A DNA stretch of 64,000 bases from Grimontia celer (GTDB taxonomy: Bacteria > Pseudomonadota > Gammaproteobacteria > Enterobacterales > Vibrionaceae). Both the position numbers and the translations under genes were made by a program. Each line of letters begins with the position of its first letter. Position 1 is the first letter of the stretch. The stretch spans positions 744,001 to 808,000 of the forward strand of contig NZ_FIZX01000001.1 in the NCBI RefSeq assembly GCF_900055185.1. Reading direction: 5' to 3'. The notes beneath the pieces are model-generated. The model was given only the letters and a program-made list of their open reading frames with translations. It was not told the DNA's origin and did not search any database. Positions 8,880 to 17,163 of this stretch are shown piece after piece.

Positions 8880-10606
8880 TGATTACCTCCATTCAGCTCC
8901 AGCGCTTTAAGTGTGTAGTCAGAACCATTTTTCTGAACCTGAAAACGTACCGTCTGACCTTCTGCAAAACTGCCAAGGTCAACGTCTCCATCCACCGAGA
9001 AGTTCATTTCTCCTGCTTCCCAGTTCCACTCATCTACCGGCTTGTGGTTGAGTGTGATCATGCCGAAATCTGCCATCAACATGGAGATATCGCCGACGAC
9101 CCAAACTTCATTTGGTGTTGTGCTTTCACTGACTTTGTAATCAACGATTTCGTATTGACCGGAAGCGCCTTTCTGCATCTCGAAGTCGATTGCCTGACCT
9201 GCAGAGAAGTCGCCCATTTCGATGCCTTCTGCAAAGGTGAAATCCATCACCATGCCCGGCCAGTTCCATTCTGGAACGGGTTCATGGTTGATGGTCAGCA
9301 TGCGGTGGCCTGCCATCACGTTAGTGATTTCGCCTTTTGCCCACTGAGTTTCTTGTGGTGGTTCTACACCGTTTATTCTGGCGAGATCGGCAGATTGGCT
9401 AGACTCAGAATCCAGCATGAAGTGCGCAGAAGTGACAATGCGATCTTGCTCTGTCAGCCCTTGCAGCACCTCGATCTTATCGCCTGCTTCGCGACCAATC
9501 TCGATGCGGGCAGAGCGATATTTCCCTTCACCTTCGGCTAATACAACGCGGGTCATACCGCCAGAGCGGATCACTGACGACTTAGGAATGGTTACCACTG
9601 CTTCATCGGTCACTGGTTGCAACGCGATATTGGCGAACATGTTGGGTTTGAGATCGCCATCCTGATTCGAGAATTTCAGGCGAACGCGAAGGGTACGGGT
9701 TTTTGGATCCAGAATCGGATAAACGTAGTCGACCTTACCTTGCCACTCCTGACCGGGAATCGCGTCGAGTGTCATGGTGGCTTTGCTGCCTGCTTTCACC
9801 CAGTGCGCCTGACGTTCGAAGACTTCGGCATCAACCCAGACTTCTTCCAAAGGGCCAGCACTGATCACGGCTTGTGCAGGTGAGAGATAACCCCCTTCTC
9901 GAATGTTTAGGCTTGCGATGACACCGTCAGCGAGTGCTTTTACTTCAATAGTTTGTGAGGCTTTGCCACGCTTTTTAATTTGCTGGATCTGTTCGCGGTC
10001 GACGCCAAGTGAAACCAGACGTTCGGTCGTGCCTTTAACGAGACCATTTCGGCCAGTGCGGTAGGCGTTGAGCAGTTCTTCCTGCGCTTTGACCAGTTCA
10101 GGAGAGTACAGCGTGAAAAGCACATCGCCTTTACTGACTTTCTCTCCGACTGCGTTGATGTAAAGTTTCTCAACCCAGCCCGCGACACGGACGTTGGTTT
10201 GCCATAGCAGGCTCTCATCGAAGGCGATGTAACCGACGGTTTCGATGCGTGGAGATAGTTGAGATAACTCAACGGCTGCCGTTTTCACGCCAAGGTTATT
10301 TTCAACCGCAGGATCGATTTTCACTGTGCCGGGTTTGTCGTTACCCCCAGCCAGGTCTTCGGCATAAACCGGGATCAAATCCATCCCCATGGGTGACTTG
10401 CCGGGCTTATCTCGCTGATAATTAGGGTCCATGGGGGCAACCCAGTACAAGGGCTCGTCTGAGCCTGCAGATGAAGTGCTTTCCGCCATGGCCGACATAT
10501 CATGGCTGTGTGCCGAAGAGAGGTGCCCTGCCATAAATTGATTCGCTCTAAACCCAATCACGCCACCGATCAGTAACGCCAATGTGGCTACTTGCATTGT
10601 TTTCAT
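8876..10606 (-). CDS. cusB: CusB-type periplasmic adaptor with two C-terminal CusF-like domains
   Basis: 576 residues from the ATG at 10606, which has GGGGA before it and matches the CusB N-terminus; the frame extends further upstream into cusC but that part is not protein-like. Order: N-terminal membrane anchor (about 5-19), a heavy-metal-binding motif (YWVAPMDPN … [11 protein letters not shown], about 54-81), barrel-sandwich/lipoyl and beta-barrel adaptor domains (about 90-415), then two CusF-like domains (about 422-492 and 502-571). The first has the complete CusF ligand spacing H441, W449, M452, M454; the second has H521, W529, M534, but G532 replaces the first Met. CusF is a separate protein in E. 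coli, so the pump here carries its own metallochaperone. Overlaps cusA by 4 nt. Confidence 0.94.
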   Translation of the reverse strand: MKTMQVATLALLIGGVIGFRANQFMAGHLSSAHSHDMSAMAESTSSAGSDEPLYWVAPMDPNYQRDKPGKSPMGMDLIPVYAEDLAGGNDKPGTVKIDPAVENNLGVKTAAVELSQLSPRIETVGYIAFDESLLWQTNVRVAGWVEKLYINAVGEKVSKGDVLFTLYSPELVKAQEELLNAYRTGRNGLVKGTTERLVSLGVDREQIQQIKKRGKASQTIEVKALADGVIASLNIREGGYLSPAQAVISAGPLEEVWVDAEVFERQAHWVKAGSKATMTLDAIPGQEWQGKVDYVYPILDPKTRTLRVRLKFSNQDGDLKPNMFANIALQPVTDEAVVTIPKSSVIRSGGMTRVVLAEGEGKYRSARIEIGREAGDKIEVLQGLTEQDRIVTSAHFMLDSESSQSADLARINGVEPPQETQWAKGEITNVMAGHRMLTINHEPVPEWNWPGMVMDFTFAEGIEMGDFSAGQAIDFEMQKGASGQYEIVDYKVSESTTPNEVWVVGDISMLMADFGMITLNHKPVDEWNWEAGEMNFSVDGDVDLGSFAEGQTVRFQVQKNGSDYTLKALELNGGNQ

Positions 10607-10619
10607 TGTTATTTCCCCG

Positions 10620-11996
10620 TTATTGATGAGCGTTTCTTGTTGTTGGTTGTGCGATATTCGGCGTTTCGACGCGGTAGTCAAAGCCACCCAGCAAAGCAGC
10701 GAGGTTGCTATTCACTAAGTTCAGGTCAGTGATAAGGCGCTGTTTTTCCAGCGCGAGTGTCAGCTCATCGCTGGCAGCGGCAATCACATCGCTGAACTGT
10801 GCGGTGTTGTTCTGATATCCACGTTCAACGGCTTGAGTACGCGCCTTTGCTTGTTCAGTCAGGGTGTTTCGGTAGCGCTCCAAACGCTGTTCCAGGTTTT
10901 CCCTGTCAACGAGCAAGGCATTCACCTTGGCGTTCATCTGTGCGAGGAGAAGATCTTTCTGGGATTTGGCTGCACCTACCTGGTACTGGGCAGCAGCATG
11001 GTTTTTATCCTGACGGTTATCCGTAAACAGCGGTAAATCCATGGTCAGGTAAGCACTGACTAAATCGGATGCTGGTTGGCCGTTCATGCCGTTTGCCTGT
11101 CGGTAGGCATACATGACTTCAACACCAAATTGCGGTGCGTAAGCTTGCTCGGTAATTTCTACCAGCGTTTCGCTGGCTGAAATGGCGGCATCGGTCATTT
11201 TGACCTTAGGGTGATCGACCAATAGTGCGTAATGCTCTGTGCCGTCTGAGCGTTCAATGCGTTGGTTTAGGTGTAACCAATCGAGTTGGTTTGACGTGAG
11301 AAGTTGACCATTTTGTGCCAGCCATTCTGTACCCAGCCACTCGGAAAGCTGCGAGGTAATGCGGCGCTGCATTTGGGCATTGGCCTGAAGCTTTTCATCC
11401 AGCTTGCTCACTTGCAGTTGGGCATTCAGTAGATCCTGCGCTTCATTCTTACCAATCGAATAATTGGTTTGAATGAAGTTGGCCAGTTCGCGCATCAGGC
11501 GTTGGTTTTCTTTCAGGATATCTTCGGCTTGTTGCTGATACCCCAGTTCCAGCCAAAGTTGGGTAACACCATTGGCAATATCGCGCTCGCGGGCGTCGAC
11601 TTGAAGTGACATACCGTCAGCCTGGTGATTGGCTTTTCTTTGCTGTAGCGAGAGGGTTTCACCACGTTCGAATTGTTGCATCAGACCCAAAGAGATATTG
11701 GTCATTGGGTCTTGGTCGAACTGAAAACTGTCGATAGGCAGCCCGCCGAACCCGACTTTAAGTTTCGGGTCCATCAGTGTTGCGCTGGCAATGCCGGTTT
11801 CACGCATGGCTTGAGATTGCGCATAAAACTGTTTGCGACTGGCATCGTAGCGCAGCGCCTGTTCAATCAACTGTGTCAGAAAGTCTTGCTTTGCCGTTAT
11901 CTCAGCTGATGTTGCCACGCTGTGGGCAAAAACAGGTGCAGAGACAGAGACCAGAGCACATACCGACAAAGCCAGTAAGCTTGGTTTGAATTTCAT
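10620..11996 (-). CDS. cusC: CusC/TolC-family outer-membrane efflux protein
   Basis: 458 residues from the ATG at 11996. A signal peptide (MKFKPSLLALSVCALVSVSA, cleaved after PVFA) is followed by the long alpha-helical repeats and heptad-like stretches typical of the TolC family (for example LERYRNTLTEQAKARTQAVE). It forms the outer-membrane exit duct of the Cus complex. No lipobox is visible, unlike E. coli CusC, which is a lipoprotein. The gene ends 13 bp before the cusB start. An in-frame ATG four codons upstream is possible; neither start has a strong ribosome-binding site. Confidence 0.9.
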   Translation of the reverse strand: MKFKPSLLALSVCALVSVSAPVFAHSVATSAEITAKQDFLTQLIEQALRYDASRKQFYAQSQAMRETGIASATLMDPKLKVGFGGLPIDSFQFDQDPMTNISLGLMQQFERGETLSLQQRKANHQADGMSLQVDARERDIANGVTQLWLELGYQQQAEDILKENQRLMRELANFIQTNYSIGKNEAQDLLNAQLQVSKLDEKLQANAQMQRRITSQLSEWLGTEWLAQNGQLLTSNQLDWLHLNQRIERSDGTEHYALLVDHPKVKMTDAAISASETLVEITEQAYAPQFGVEVMYAYRQANGMNGQPASDLVSAYLTMDLPLFTDNRQDKNHAAAQYQVGAAKSQKDLLLAQMNAKVNALLVDRENLEQRLERYRNTLTEQAKARTQAVERGYQNNTAQFSDVIAAASDELTLALEKQRLITDLNLVNSNLAALLGGFDYRVETPNIAQPTTRNAHQ

Positions 11997-12082
11997 AACT
12001 AAATCCATTTCTGGCGTCGAAAAGCGACGCGAAAACACACTCAGCGCCTTATTTCGGGCGCAATAAGGTCAAGATGATGGAT

Positions 12083-12472
12083 TTAGGATATTGGAGGTCT
12101 GTAGAGAGACTGTGGTTGATAGACCGTCGGGGCTGACAGGTCGGTATTCATCAGTGCCAGTTTGGCCTGATTGAGGGGGGATGTTTGATGGTCTGTGAAT
12201 AGCGCAAAAGCAGAGAAGCAGGTTGCTGGGCAACAGTTGTGGTCCATGCCTGCTGCTGAGCCGCAGTCAGGGGCAGAGGCTTCGGTCATCATGGTGTGAC
12301 TGGCATGCGGGTTAGCCATTTGCTCTTTCATTTCGCAGGCGACAACAGGCTGATGATGTTGCGTCATCATTTCCATTGCATTCATTGGGGAGCCAGATGC
12401 AATAGCCGACACCAGCATAGCAAGCAGGCTGATGATGGATATCCAGTATTTTCTGAGAGAAGAAATACGCAT
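12083..12472 (-). CDS. Small Cys/His/Met-rich secreted protein heading the copper operon
   Basis: 129 residues, no family recognised. A hydrophobic N-terminal segment (about 8-27) suggests a signal peptide or anchor. The rest is rich in potential copper ligands: MEMMTQHH, a cysteine at ACEMKEQM, HASHTMM, and DHNCCPATC with three cysteines. It is the first gene after the CueR-type promoter and is about 85 bp upstream of cusC on the same strand, so it is very probably induced by copper and may bind or sense metal in the periplasm. It resembles in character the short proteins that precede copper-resistance operons in other gammaproteobacteria; homology was not tested. Confidence 0.75.
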   Translation of the reverse strand: MRISSLRKYWISIISLLAMLVSAIASGSPMNAMEMMTQHHQPVVACEMKEQMANPHASHTMMTEASAPDCGSAAGMDHNCCPATCFSAFALFTDHQTSPLNQAKLALMNTDLSAPTVYQPQSLYRPPIS

Positions 12473-12503
12473 CTAACTTCAATAGCGAAACGACATTAGA
12501 TCC

Positions 12504-12534
12504 AGAATAAACCTTCCCCCTACGGTAAGGTCAA
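12504..12534 (-). promoter_or_regulatory. CueR/MerR-type copper promoter with 19-bp spacer
   Basis: Reading leftward, a -35 box TTGACC (12534-12529) and a -10 box TATTCT (12509-12504) are separated by exactly 19 bp. The spacer holds an inverted repeat, on the plus strand ACCTTCC (12511-12517), 7 nt, then GTAAGGT (12525-12531). This is the architecture and half-site sequence of CueR operators (for example copA of E. coli). It directs transcription into the small Cys-rich protein and the cus genes. No cueR gene is in the window. Confidence 0.88.
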
Positions 12535-12659
12535 TGGCTTTCAATATCACTCGCTACAGATTGCTGGTTTTTCCCACCAGTGAGTGGCTCTCCACAGAAC
12601 AAAACGTTGAATCTTACTTAGTGATTGCGCTAAACACCGAACTTGTTACTATCAGAGAA

Positions 12660-12814
12660 ATAGTCGGGGAGCCATTTGGCTGAGAACGCATCGCGTGACC
12701 CGTTGAACCTGAGGCAGTTAGTACTGACGTAGGGAACTATGATTTCGAACGATATGCATTCCTTCGGATTTCTTCTATCGCTCGATCTCCGTTCCCTGAG
12801 TCTTTAAAGGGAAC
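12660..12814 (+). promoter_or_regulatory. TPP (thiamine pyrophosphate) riboswitch with translational expression platform
   Basis: The aptamer has the conserved elements GGCTGAGA (12679-12686), GACCCGTTGAACCTGA near 12697-12712, and CGTAGGGA near 12728-12735. Stem P1 is ATAGT (12660-12664) with ACTAT (12736-12740). Downstream, GTTCCCT (12791-12797) can pair either with AGGGAAC at 12731-12737 in the aptamer's 3' end, or with AGGGAAC at 12808-12814, which contains the thiD ribosome-binding site. TPP binding would hold P1 and leave the second pairing, hiding the ribosome-binding site. The family is established; the switching scheme is inferred from the pairings. Confidence 0.93.
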
Positions 12815-12818
12815 CCAT

Positions 12819-13664
12819 ATGAACACATCTTCCAATCCCATATCATCAAAAAGCACTCCTATTGTGTTGACCATTGCTGGTTCTGATAGCGGTGGGGGCG
12901 CAGGTATTCAGGCAGATATCAAAGCCATCTCTGCGACAGGCAGTTATGCCTGCTCGGTGATCACAGCAATTACCGCACAGAACACCCGTGGCGTGTCTGC
13001 CATTTTTCCTATCCCTATCGAGCACGTTGCCTACCAATTGGATGCGGTGTTTTCCGATCTTAATGTGGTCGCGGTGAAAGTCGGTATGTTGGCAGATGCC
13101 AATATCATCAAAGTCGTCGCAGAAAAAATCCGCCATTATCGCCCTCAGTATCTGGTGGTTGACCCTGTGATGGTCGCAACCAGTGGCGATTTGCTGTTGA
13201 AACAAGAGGCCATCAGCACGCTGAAAAGTGAACTGCTGCCGTTGGCCAATATCATTACGCCCAATTTGCCGGAAGGCTCCGCATTAACAGGCGCGGAGGT
13301 GCCCCAAACCGAGCAAGAGATGAGTGAGATGATTGCAGACCTGCGCGCTCTGGGTGCTGGGTCGGTGCTTTTGAAAGGTGGGCATTTGGAGTCCGACGAA
13401 AACAGCAATGACCTTTTGATTTTCGAAGACCACGTAGAAACTTTCTCTGCCAAACGCACGCAGACCAAAAATACGCACGGCACAGGTTGCACGCTGTCTT
13501 CGGCTATTGCGTCGTATCTGGCGCAAGGCAATGAGTTAAGTCAGGCTGTAGCTCTGGCCAAACACTATATCTCAGAGGCCATTTCTCACGCGGACGAACT
13601 CGAAGTCGGGCAGGGCCACGGCCCGGTAAATCACTTTTACCAAGGACACGGCGCGGTGCGCTGA
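12819..13664 (+). CDS. thiD: Hydroxymethylpyrimidine/phosphomethylpyrimidine kinase
   Basis: 281 residues. Phosphorylates HMP to HMP-P and HMP-PP in the cytoplasm, providing the pyrimidine half of thiamine. The ribokinase-fold start [19 protein letters not shown] (about 18-36) and the C-terminal [14 protein letters not shown] motif with the anion-hole glycines and catalytic Asp/Gly region are clear. First gene of a thiD-thiM-thiE operon under the TPP riboswitch; its ribosome-binding site AAAGGG lies within the riboswitch expression platform 7 nt before the ATG. The gene set, with no thiC, thiG or thiS here, looks like a salvage operon for preformed pyrimidine and thiazole. Confidence 0.97.
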   Translation: MNTSSNPISSKSTPIVLTIAGSDSGGGAGIQADIKAISATGSYACSVITAITAQNTRGVSAIFPIPIEHVAYQLDAVFSDLNVVAVKVGMLADANIIKVVAEKIRHYRPQYLVVDPVMVATSGDLLLKQEAISTLKSELLPLANIITPNLPEGSALTGAEVPQTEQEMSEMIADLRALGAGSVLLKGGHLESDENSNDLLIFEDHVETFSAKRTQTKNTHGTGCTLSSAIASYLAQGNELSQAVALAKHYISEAISHADELEVGQGHGPVNHFYQGHGAVR

Positions 13665-13677
13665 AAAGGAGCAGGCG

Positions 13678-14463
13678 ATGAACACAGAAACGATCGTAGC
13701 GGCACTTAAACAGGTTAGAGAGTCCAAACCGCTGGTGGTGAACATTACTAACTATGTGGTGATGAATAACTCTGCCAACGCGTTGCTGGCGCTCGGTGCG
13801 TCCCCAATCATGGCGCACTCCCAGAAGGAAATGGCAGAGATGATGTCATTTGCCGGTGCCTTGGTGATCAATATCGGTACGCTGGACAGCGCTTGGACGC
13901 CGCGCATGATTCATGCTGTTGAGCAAGCCAACCTGAATAAGAAAACCGTGGTGCTGGATCCTGTCGGTTGTGGAGCCAGTGCGCTTCGCACCGAGACATC
14001 AAGACAAATCGCAGCCTGGGCTGAATCCCTCATCATTCGGGGCAATGCCTCAGAAATCATTGCATTGGCCGGAGAGCGAGCGCAAAGCAAAGGTGTGGAT
14101 GCGCTGGACAGCAGCGAAGCCGCACTTGGGGCAGCGCGGCATTTGGTCGAAGCTTACAACTGTAACCTTGTGGTCTCTGGCGCGACAGATTACATCGTGA
14201 CATCTCAAGGGGAAACCCAGCTCAACAACGGCCATGAAATGATGCCTTACGTCACGGGTATGGGGTGCTCGCTGTCTGCTCTCACTGGCGCATTTGCAGC
14301 TGTCGGGGAGAAGACCGGACTTGCAGCCGCAGCCGTCATGGGCGTGGTAGGAGAAATTGCCGCTGAAAGGTCAAAGGGGCCGGGCAGTTTGCAAGTTGAA
14401 ATCCTGGATGCGCTATATCAATTAGATGAAGCGACGCTTCTCAAACGCTTGAAAATCTCATGA
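13678..14463 (+). CDS. thiM: Hydroxyethylthiazole kinase
   Basis: 261 residues, the normal size. Phosphorylates the thiazole alcohol 4-methyl-5-(2-hydroxyethyl)thiazole in the salvage route to thiamine. Family features include [20 protein letters not shown] near the N-terminus, [11 protein letters not shown] (about 86-96), RGNASEI, and [15 protein letters not shown] near residues 195-209 with the catalytic Cys-containing GMGC segment. A strong ribosome-binding site (AAAAGGAG) lies 13 bp after the thiD stop. The stop overlaps the thiE start by 4 nt, consistent with translational coupling. Confidence 0.97.
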   Translation: MNTETIVAALKQVRESKPLVVNITNYVVMNNSANALLALGASPIMAHSQKEMAEMMSFAGALVINIGTLDSAWTPRMIHAVEQANLNKKTVVLDPVGCGASALRTETSRQIAAWAESLIIRGNASEIIALAGERAQSKGVDALDSSEAALGAARHLVEAYNCNLVVSGATDYIVTSQGETQLNNGHEMMPYVTGMGCSLSALTGAFAAVGEKTGLAAAAVMGVVGEIAAERSKGPGSLQVEILDALYQLDEATLLKRLKIS

Positions 14464-15101
14464 ATACGGAAAAGACGGTGAACCCATATCGCTTGTATCT
14501 GGTGACTGATGACCAACAGGATTTGGATACGTTGAAAAACGTGGTATCCGAAGCTGTGGCAGGTGGTGTCACCATGGTGCAGGTGCGAGAGAAGCACGGT
14601 GATGTCAGGGCGTTTATCGAGCGGGCAAATGCGGTGAAAGCGATTCTGGCTGGAACCGGCGTTCCACTTATCATCAATGACCGCGTTGATGTGGCTTTAG
14701 CCGTTGATGCGGATGGCTTGCACCTTGGACAGTCGGACATGCCAGCGGATATTGCCCGTGATTTGATTGGTCCTGACAAACTGCTGGGGCTGTCGATTGA
14801 AACCGAAGTCCAGCTTAAAGAGGCCGATAACTTACCTGTCGATTATCTTGGTCTCAGTGCGATATTCGCGACGCCAACAAAAACTAATATCAAGAAAGAA
14901 TGGGGCATTGATGGGTTGAGGAAAGCCGTTGAGCAAAGCGGCTATCCGATTGTCGCGATTGGCGGTATCAACACCTCAAACCTTGATAAGGTGATGGCGA
15001 CAAGGCTTTCAGGTGTTGCGCTGGTGTCAGCAATTTGCCACGCGGAATCGCCAAAGCGGGCGGCTGAGGAAATCCTTGCCCAAATGAACCGCACAGATTG
15101 A
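14460..15101 (+). CDS. thiE: Thiamine phosphate synthase
   Basis: 213 residues. Joins HMP-PP and thiazole phosphate to make thiamine monophosphate. TIM-barrel motifs are clear: [36 protein letters not shown] with the pyrophosphate-binding region, [13 protein letters not shown] and [10 protein letters not shown]. Overlaps thiM by 4 nt, so it is co-translated with it. A terminator follows at 15118-15140. The same TPP riboswitch upstream of thiD controls it. Confidence 0.97.
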   Translation: MNTEKTVNPYRLYLVTDDQQDLDTLKNVVSEAVAGGVTMVQVREKHGDVRAFIERANAVKAILAGTGVPLIINDRVDVALAVDADGLHLGQSDMPADIARDLIGPDKLLGLSIETEVQLKEADNLPVDYLGLSAIFATPTKTNIKKEWGIDGLRKAVEQSGYPIVAIGGINTSNLDKVMATRLSGVALVSAICHAESPKRAAEEILAQMNRTD

Positions 15102-15117
15102 ATCAAAGTCAGTCTTG

Positions 15118-15145
15118 AAAACCCGCCCAGCGCGGGTTTTCTTTT
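15118..15145 (+). terminator. Terminator of the thi operon
   Basis: AAAACCCGC (15118-15126) pairs with GCGGGTTTT (15132-15140), followed by CTTTT. Confidence 0.88.
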
Positions 15146-15220
15146 GCATCCCGCTGTCTTGCCAACAAAACATAGCGCAAGTGGGCTGAGAACTATACTC
15201 CCATCGAATTAGTCTCTCAG

Positions 15221-16438
15221 GTGACCAGATTGCACATTCATCTTCTTCAAAAAGCGCTCGAATTCTGGCGTCGTGTTCGTCACTCACTGGTCGCCGCATT
15301 GGTGTTTATCAATGGCTTTCTGATTTTCCGTTCCGTATGGGGGCAAAACCTCGATTTGGTGGCGCTGTTCCACATCAAAAACTTTACCGACATCAACTGG
15401 ACACATGCGGTCAATGGGCCTTGGTTACTACTCGGTATGTTCTTGATGCTGAACGCCTTTGGCTTGCTGTTTCGGGCGCGGATTGCCTGGGCGGTAAGCC
15501 TGATTCTGCTGATGATTGTGTTCACCTTTACCTGGCATTTTTTCCCGCATCTCGGGGCGCATCTCTATTGGAGTGCCAGTGCTGTTTTACTGCTGATCTT
15601 GCTCAGCAAAGACTTCAACCATTCCAGCGCGACGGCTGGCGGTATCGCAGCCTTTATCAGCTTTGCCGTCTTGTTGTTTTATTCCACTTACGGAGCGCTC
15701 TATTTCGGTGAAGGCTTCCATCCTGCTATCCATGATTTGATGACGGCGTTTTACTTTTCCATGGTGACCATGACCACTGTCGGTTATGGCGACATTATTC
15801 CTCAAACCGAAGCGGCAAGGCTGTTTACCATTTCCGTCATCATCGCGGGAATCACCGTATTCGCCACCTCTTTGACTACCGTATTTGGCCCGATTATTCG
15901 GGGCGGTTTGAATAAGCTTGTGAAAGGAGTACAAAAGCCAATGAACAGGAAAAACCACTTTATTGTTTGTGGCACTTCAGTGCTGGCATCCAGCACCATT
16001 TGGCAACTTCACAAGCGCGAATTGCCCGTGACCATGGTGACGATTGAAGACGAAGATAAGTTTACCCAGATTGAGCAAAGAGTCGGGACTAAACTGGACA
16101 TCATTTCCGGCGATAGCACCGACAGTGATGTGTTGCTGGAAGCGGGTGTCGAGCATTGTCATGCTGTGTTGGCCTTAACGGAAGATGATGCCACCAACGC
16201 GTTTATCGTACTTTCGGTCAAGGCGATTTCACCTGATATCAAAGTGGTCACCGCAGTGAATGACGCCAAGAATATGAAGAAAGTAAAGCGGGTGAATGCG
16301 GACGTATTGCTATCGCCTCAGCTGTTTGGCAGCGAGATCCTCGCCAGTGTGTTATCTGGGGAGCCCATCAGCAATGAACAGTTGTTGGGTATGCTGCTGC
16401 GCTCCGGTGATGGTTTGGTAAAGGAAGAGCAAGATTAG
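15221..16438 (+). CDS. kch: Kch-like six-transmembrane potassium channel with RCK domain
   Basis: 405 residues from a GTG start. Six hydrophobic segments (about 22-40, 64-84, 88-106, 115-129, 142-162, 200-224) with the selectivity filter TVGYGD at 186-191 in the pore loop; S4 lacks the usual run of arginines. After the membrane part, a TrkA-N/RCK domain starts near residue 241 (NHFIVCGTSVLASS … DIISGDSTD … HAVLALTEDDATN). The layout and length match E. coli Kch (417 residues). Met241 is preceded by AAGGAG at 15924-15929, 11 nt away, so a separate soluble RCK product may be made, as reported for E. coli Kch from Met240. The GTG has no strong ribosome-binding site. The gene tail overlaps the convergent btsR-like gene by 4 bp. 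Confidence 0.92.
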   Translation: MTRLHIHLLQKALEFWRRVRHSLVAALVFINGFLIFRSVWGQNLDLVALFHIKNFTDINWTHAVNGPWLLLGMFLMLNAFGLLFRARIAWAVSLILLMIVFTFTWHFFPHLGAHLYWSASAVLLLILLSKDFNHSSATAGGIAAFISFAVLLFYSTYGALYFGEGFHPAIHDLMTAFYFSMVTMTTVGYGDIIPQTEAARLFTISVIIAGITVFATSLTTVFGPIIRGGLNKLVKGVQKPMNRKNHFIVCGTSVLASSTIWQLHKRELPVTMVTIEDEDKFTQIEQRVGTKLDIISGDSTDSDVLLEAGVEHCHAVLALTEDDATNAFIVLSVKAISPDIKVVTAVNDAKNMKKVKRVNADVLLSPQLFGSEILASVLSGEPISNEQLLGMLLRSGDGLVKEEQD

Positions 16439-17163
16439 CCTGTCAGCCCAATCACTTCCTTCAGCGTTTTCAAGTAGCGACGACTGATTGGAATCGTAAA
16501 CCCGCTGGCAGTAATCACTTCCGCCAGTCCGTTTTCCAGCAATTTGATTTCGCTAATGTGATTGACGCTGACCAGATACTGGCGGTGACAGCGCAGTAGC
16601 GGCGTCTTTTCTTCCAACGTTTTTAGGGTGAGTTGAGTCGTTGGCGTTTTATCTGCGGTGTGAACATGTACGCCACTGATGTCACTATACACACTCTCAA
16701 CCTGATCAATTGGTATTAGCAGAATGCGGTTATGGCCAGTGCAGGGGATTTGGCACAGCTTTTCTGGTGCCAGTGCGGATAGATTCTGTGGGGCAGACTG
16801 TTTTTTCACTGTGCGGGTCAGTTTCTGCACGGTTTTGATTAAGCGGCTTGGCTCAACAGGTTTTAGCAGATAGTCAAAGGCATTCTCTTCGAATGCTTCA
16901 ATGGCGTATTGATCGTACGCAGTGACAAAAACAACAAACGGCATGTTTTCCAGGTCCAGCATGGAAAGTAGTTCCAGCCCGGTGATTTGCGGCATCTGAA
17001 TATCCAGAAACACCACATCCGGCTTCAATTCATTGATTTTCTTGAGGCCGATGATAGCGTTTGGCGCATCACCGACTATCTCAATCTCGCCGGTTTCTTC
17101 CAACAATGTCGCGAGTTCTTCGCGGGCAAACTGTTCGTCGTCAATGACCAGTGCGGTTAACAT
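16435..17163 (-). CDS. btsR: LytTR-type response regulator (BtsR/YehT-like)
   Basis: 242 residues. Receiver domain at about 1-120 with acidic pair D8-D9, phosphoacceptor D54 in VVFLDIQMP, T/A switch in FVTAYD and K-P in YLLKPVEP; LytTR DNA-binding domain at about 135-240 (ESVYSDISGVHVHT … LLRCHRQYLVSVNHI). Length and sequence fit BtsR (YehT). Its start overlaps the sensor kinase stop by 7 nt. In E. coli, BtsSR responds to extracellular pyruvate and induces the transporter BtsT, a CstA-family protein; here a CstA-family gene lies directly upstream of the kinase, which strengthens the assignment. The symbol is by similarity. Confidence 0.88.
   Translation of the reverse strand: MLTALVIDDEQFAREELATLLEETGEIEIVGDAPNAIIGLKKINELKPDVVFLDIQMPQITGLELLSMLDLENMPFVVFVTAYDQYAIEAFEENAFDYLLKPVEPSRLIKTVQKLTRTVKKQSAPQNLSALAPEKLCQIPCTGHNRILLIPIDQVESVYSDISGVHVHTADKTPTTQLTLKTLEEKTPLLRCHRQYLVSVNHISEIKLLENGLAEVITASGFTIPISRRYLKTLKEVIGLTG

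Noticed and set aside
8867..9541. Plus-strand 224-codon frame opposite cusB
   Set aside because: Antisense shadow of a conserved gene; composition is His/Cys-rich and typical of reverse-frame reads.
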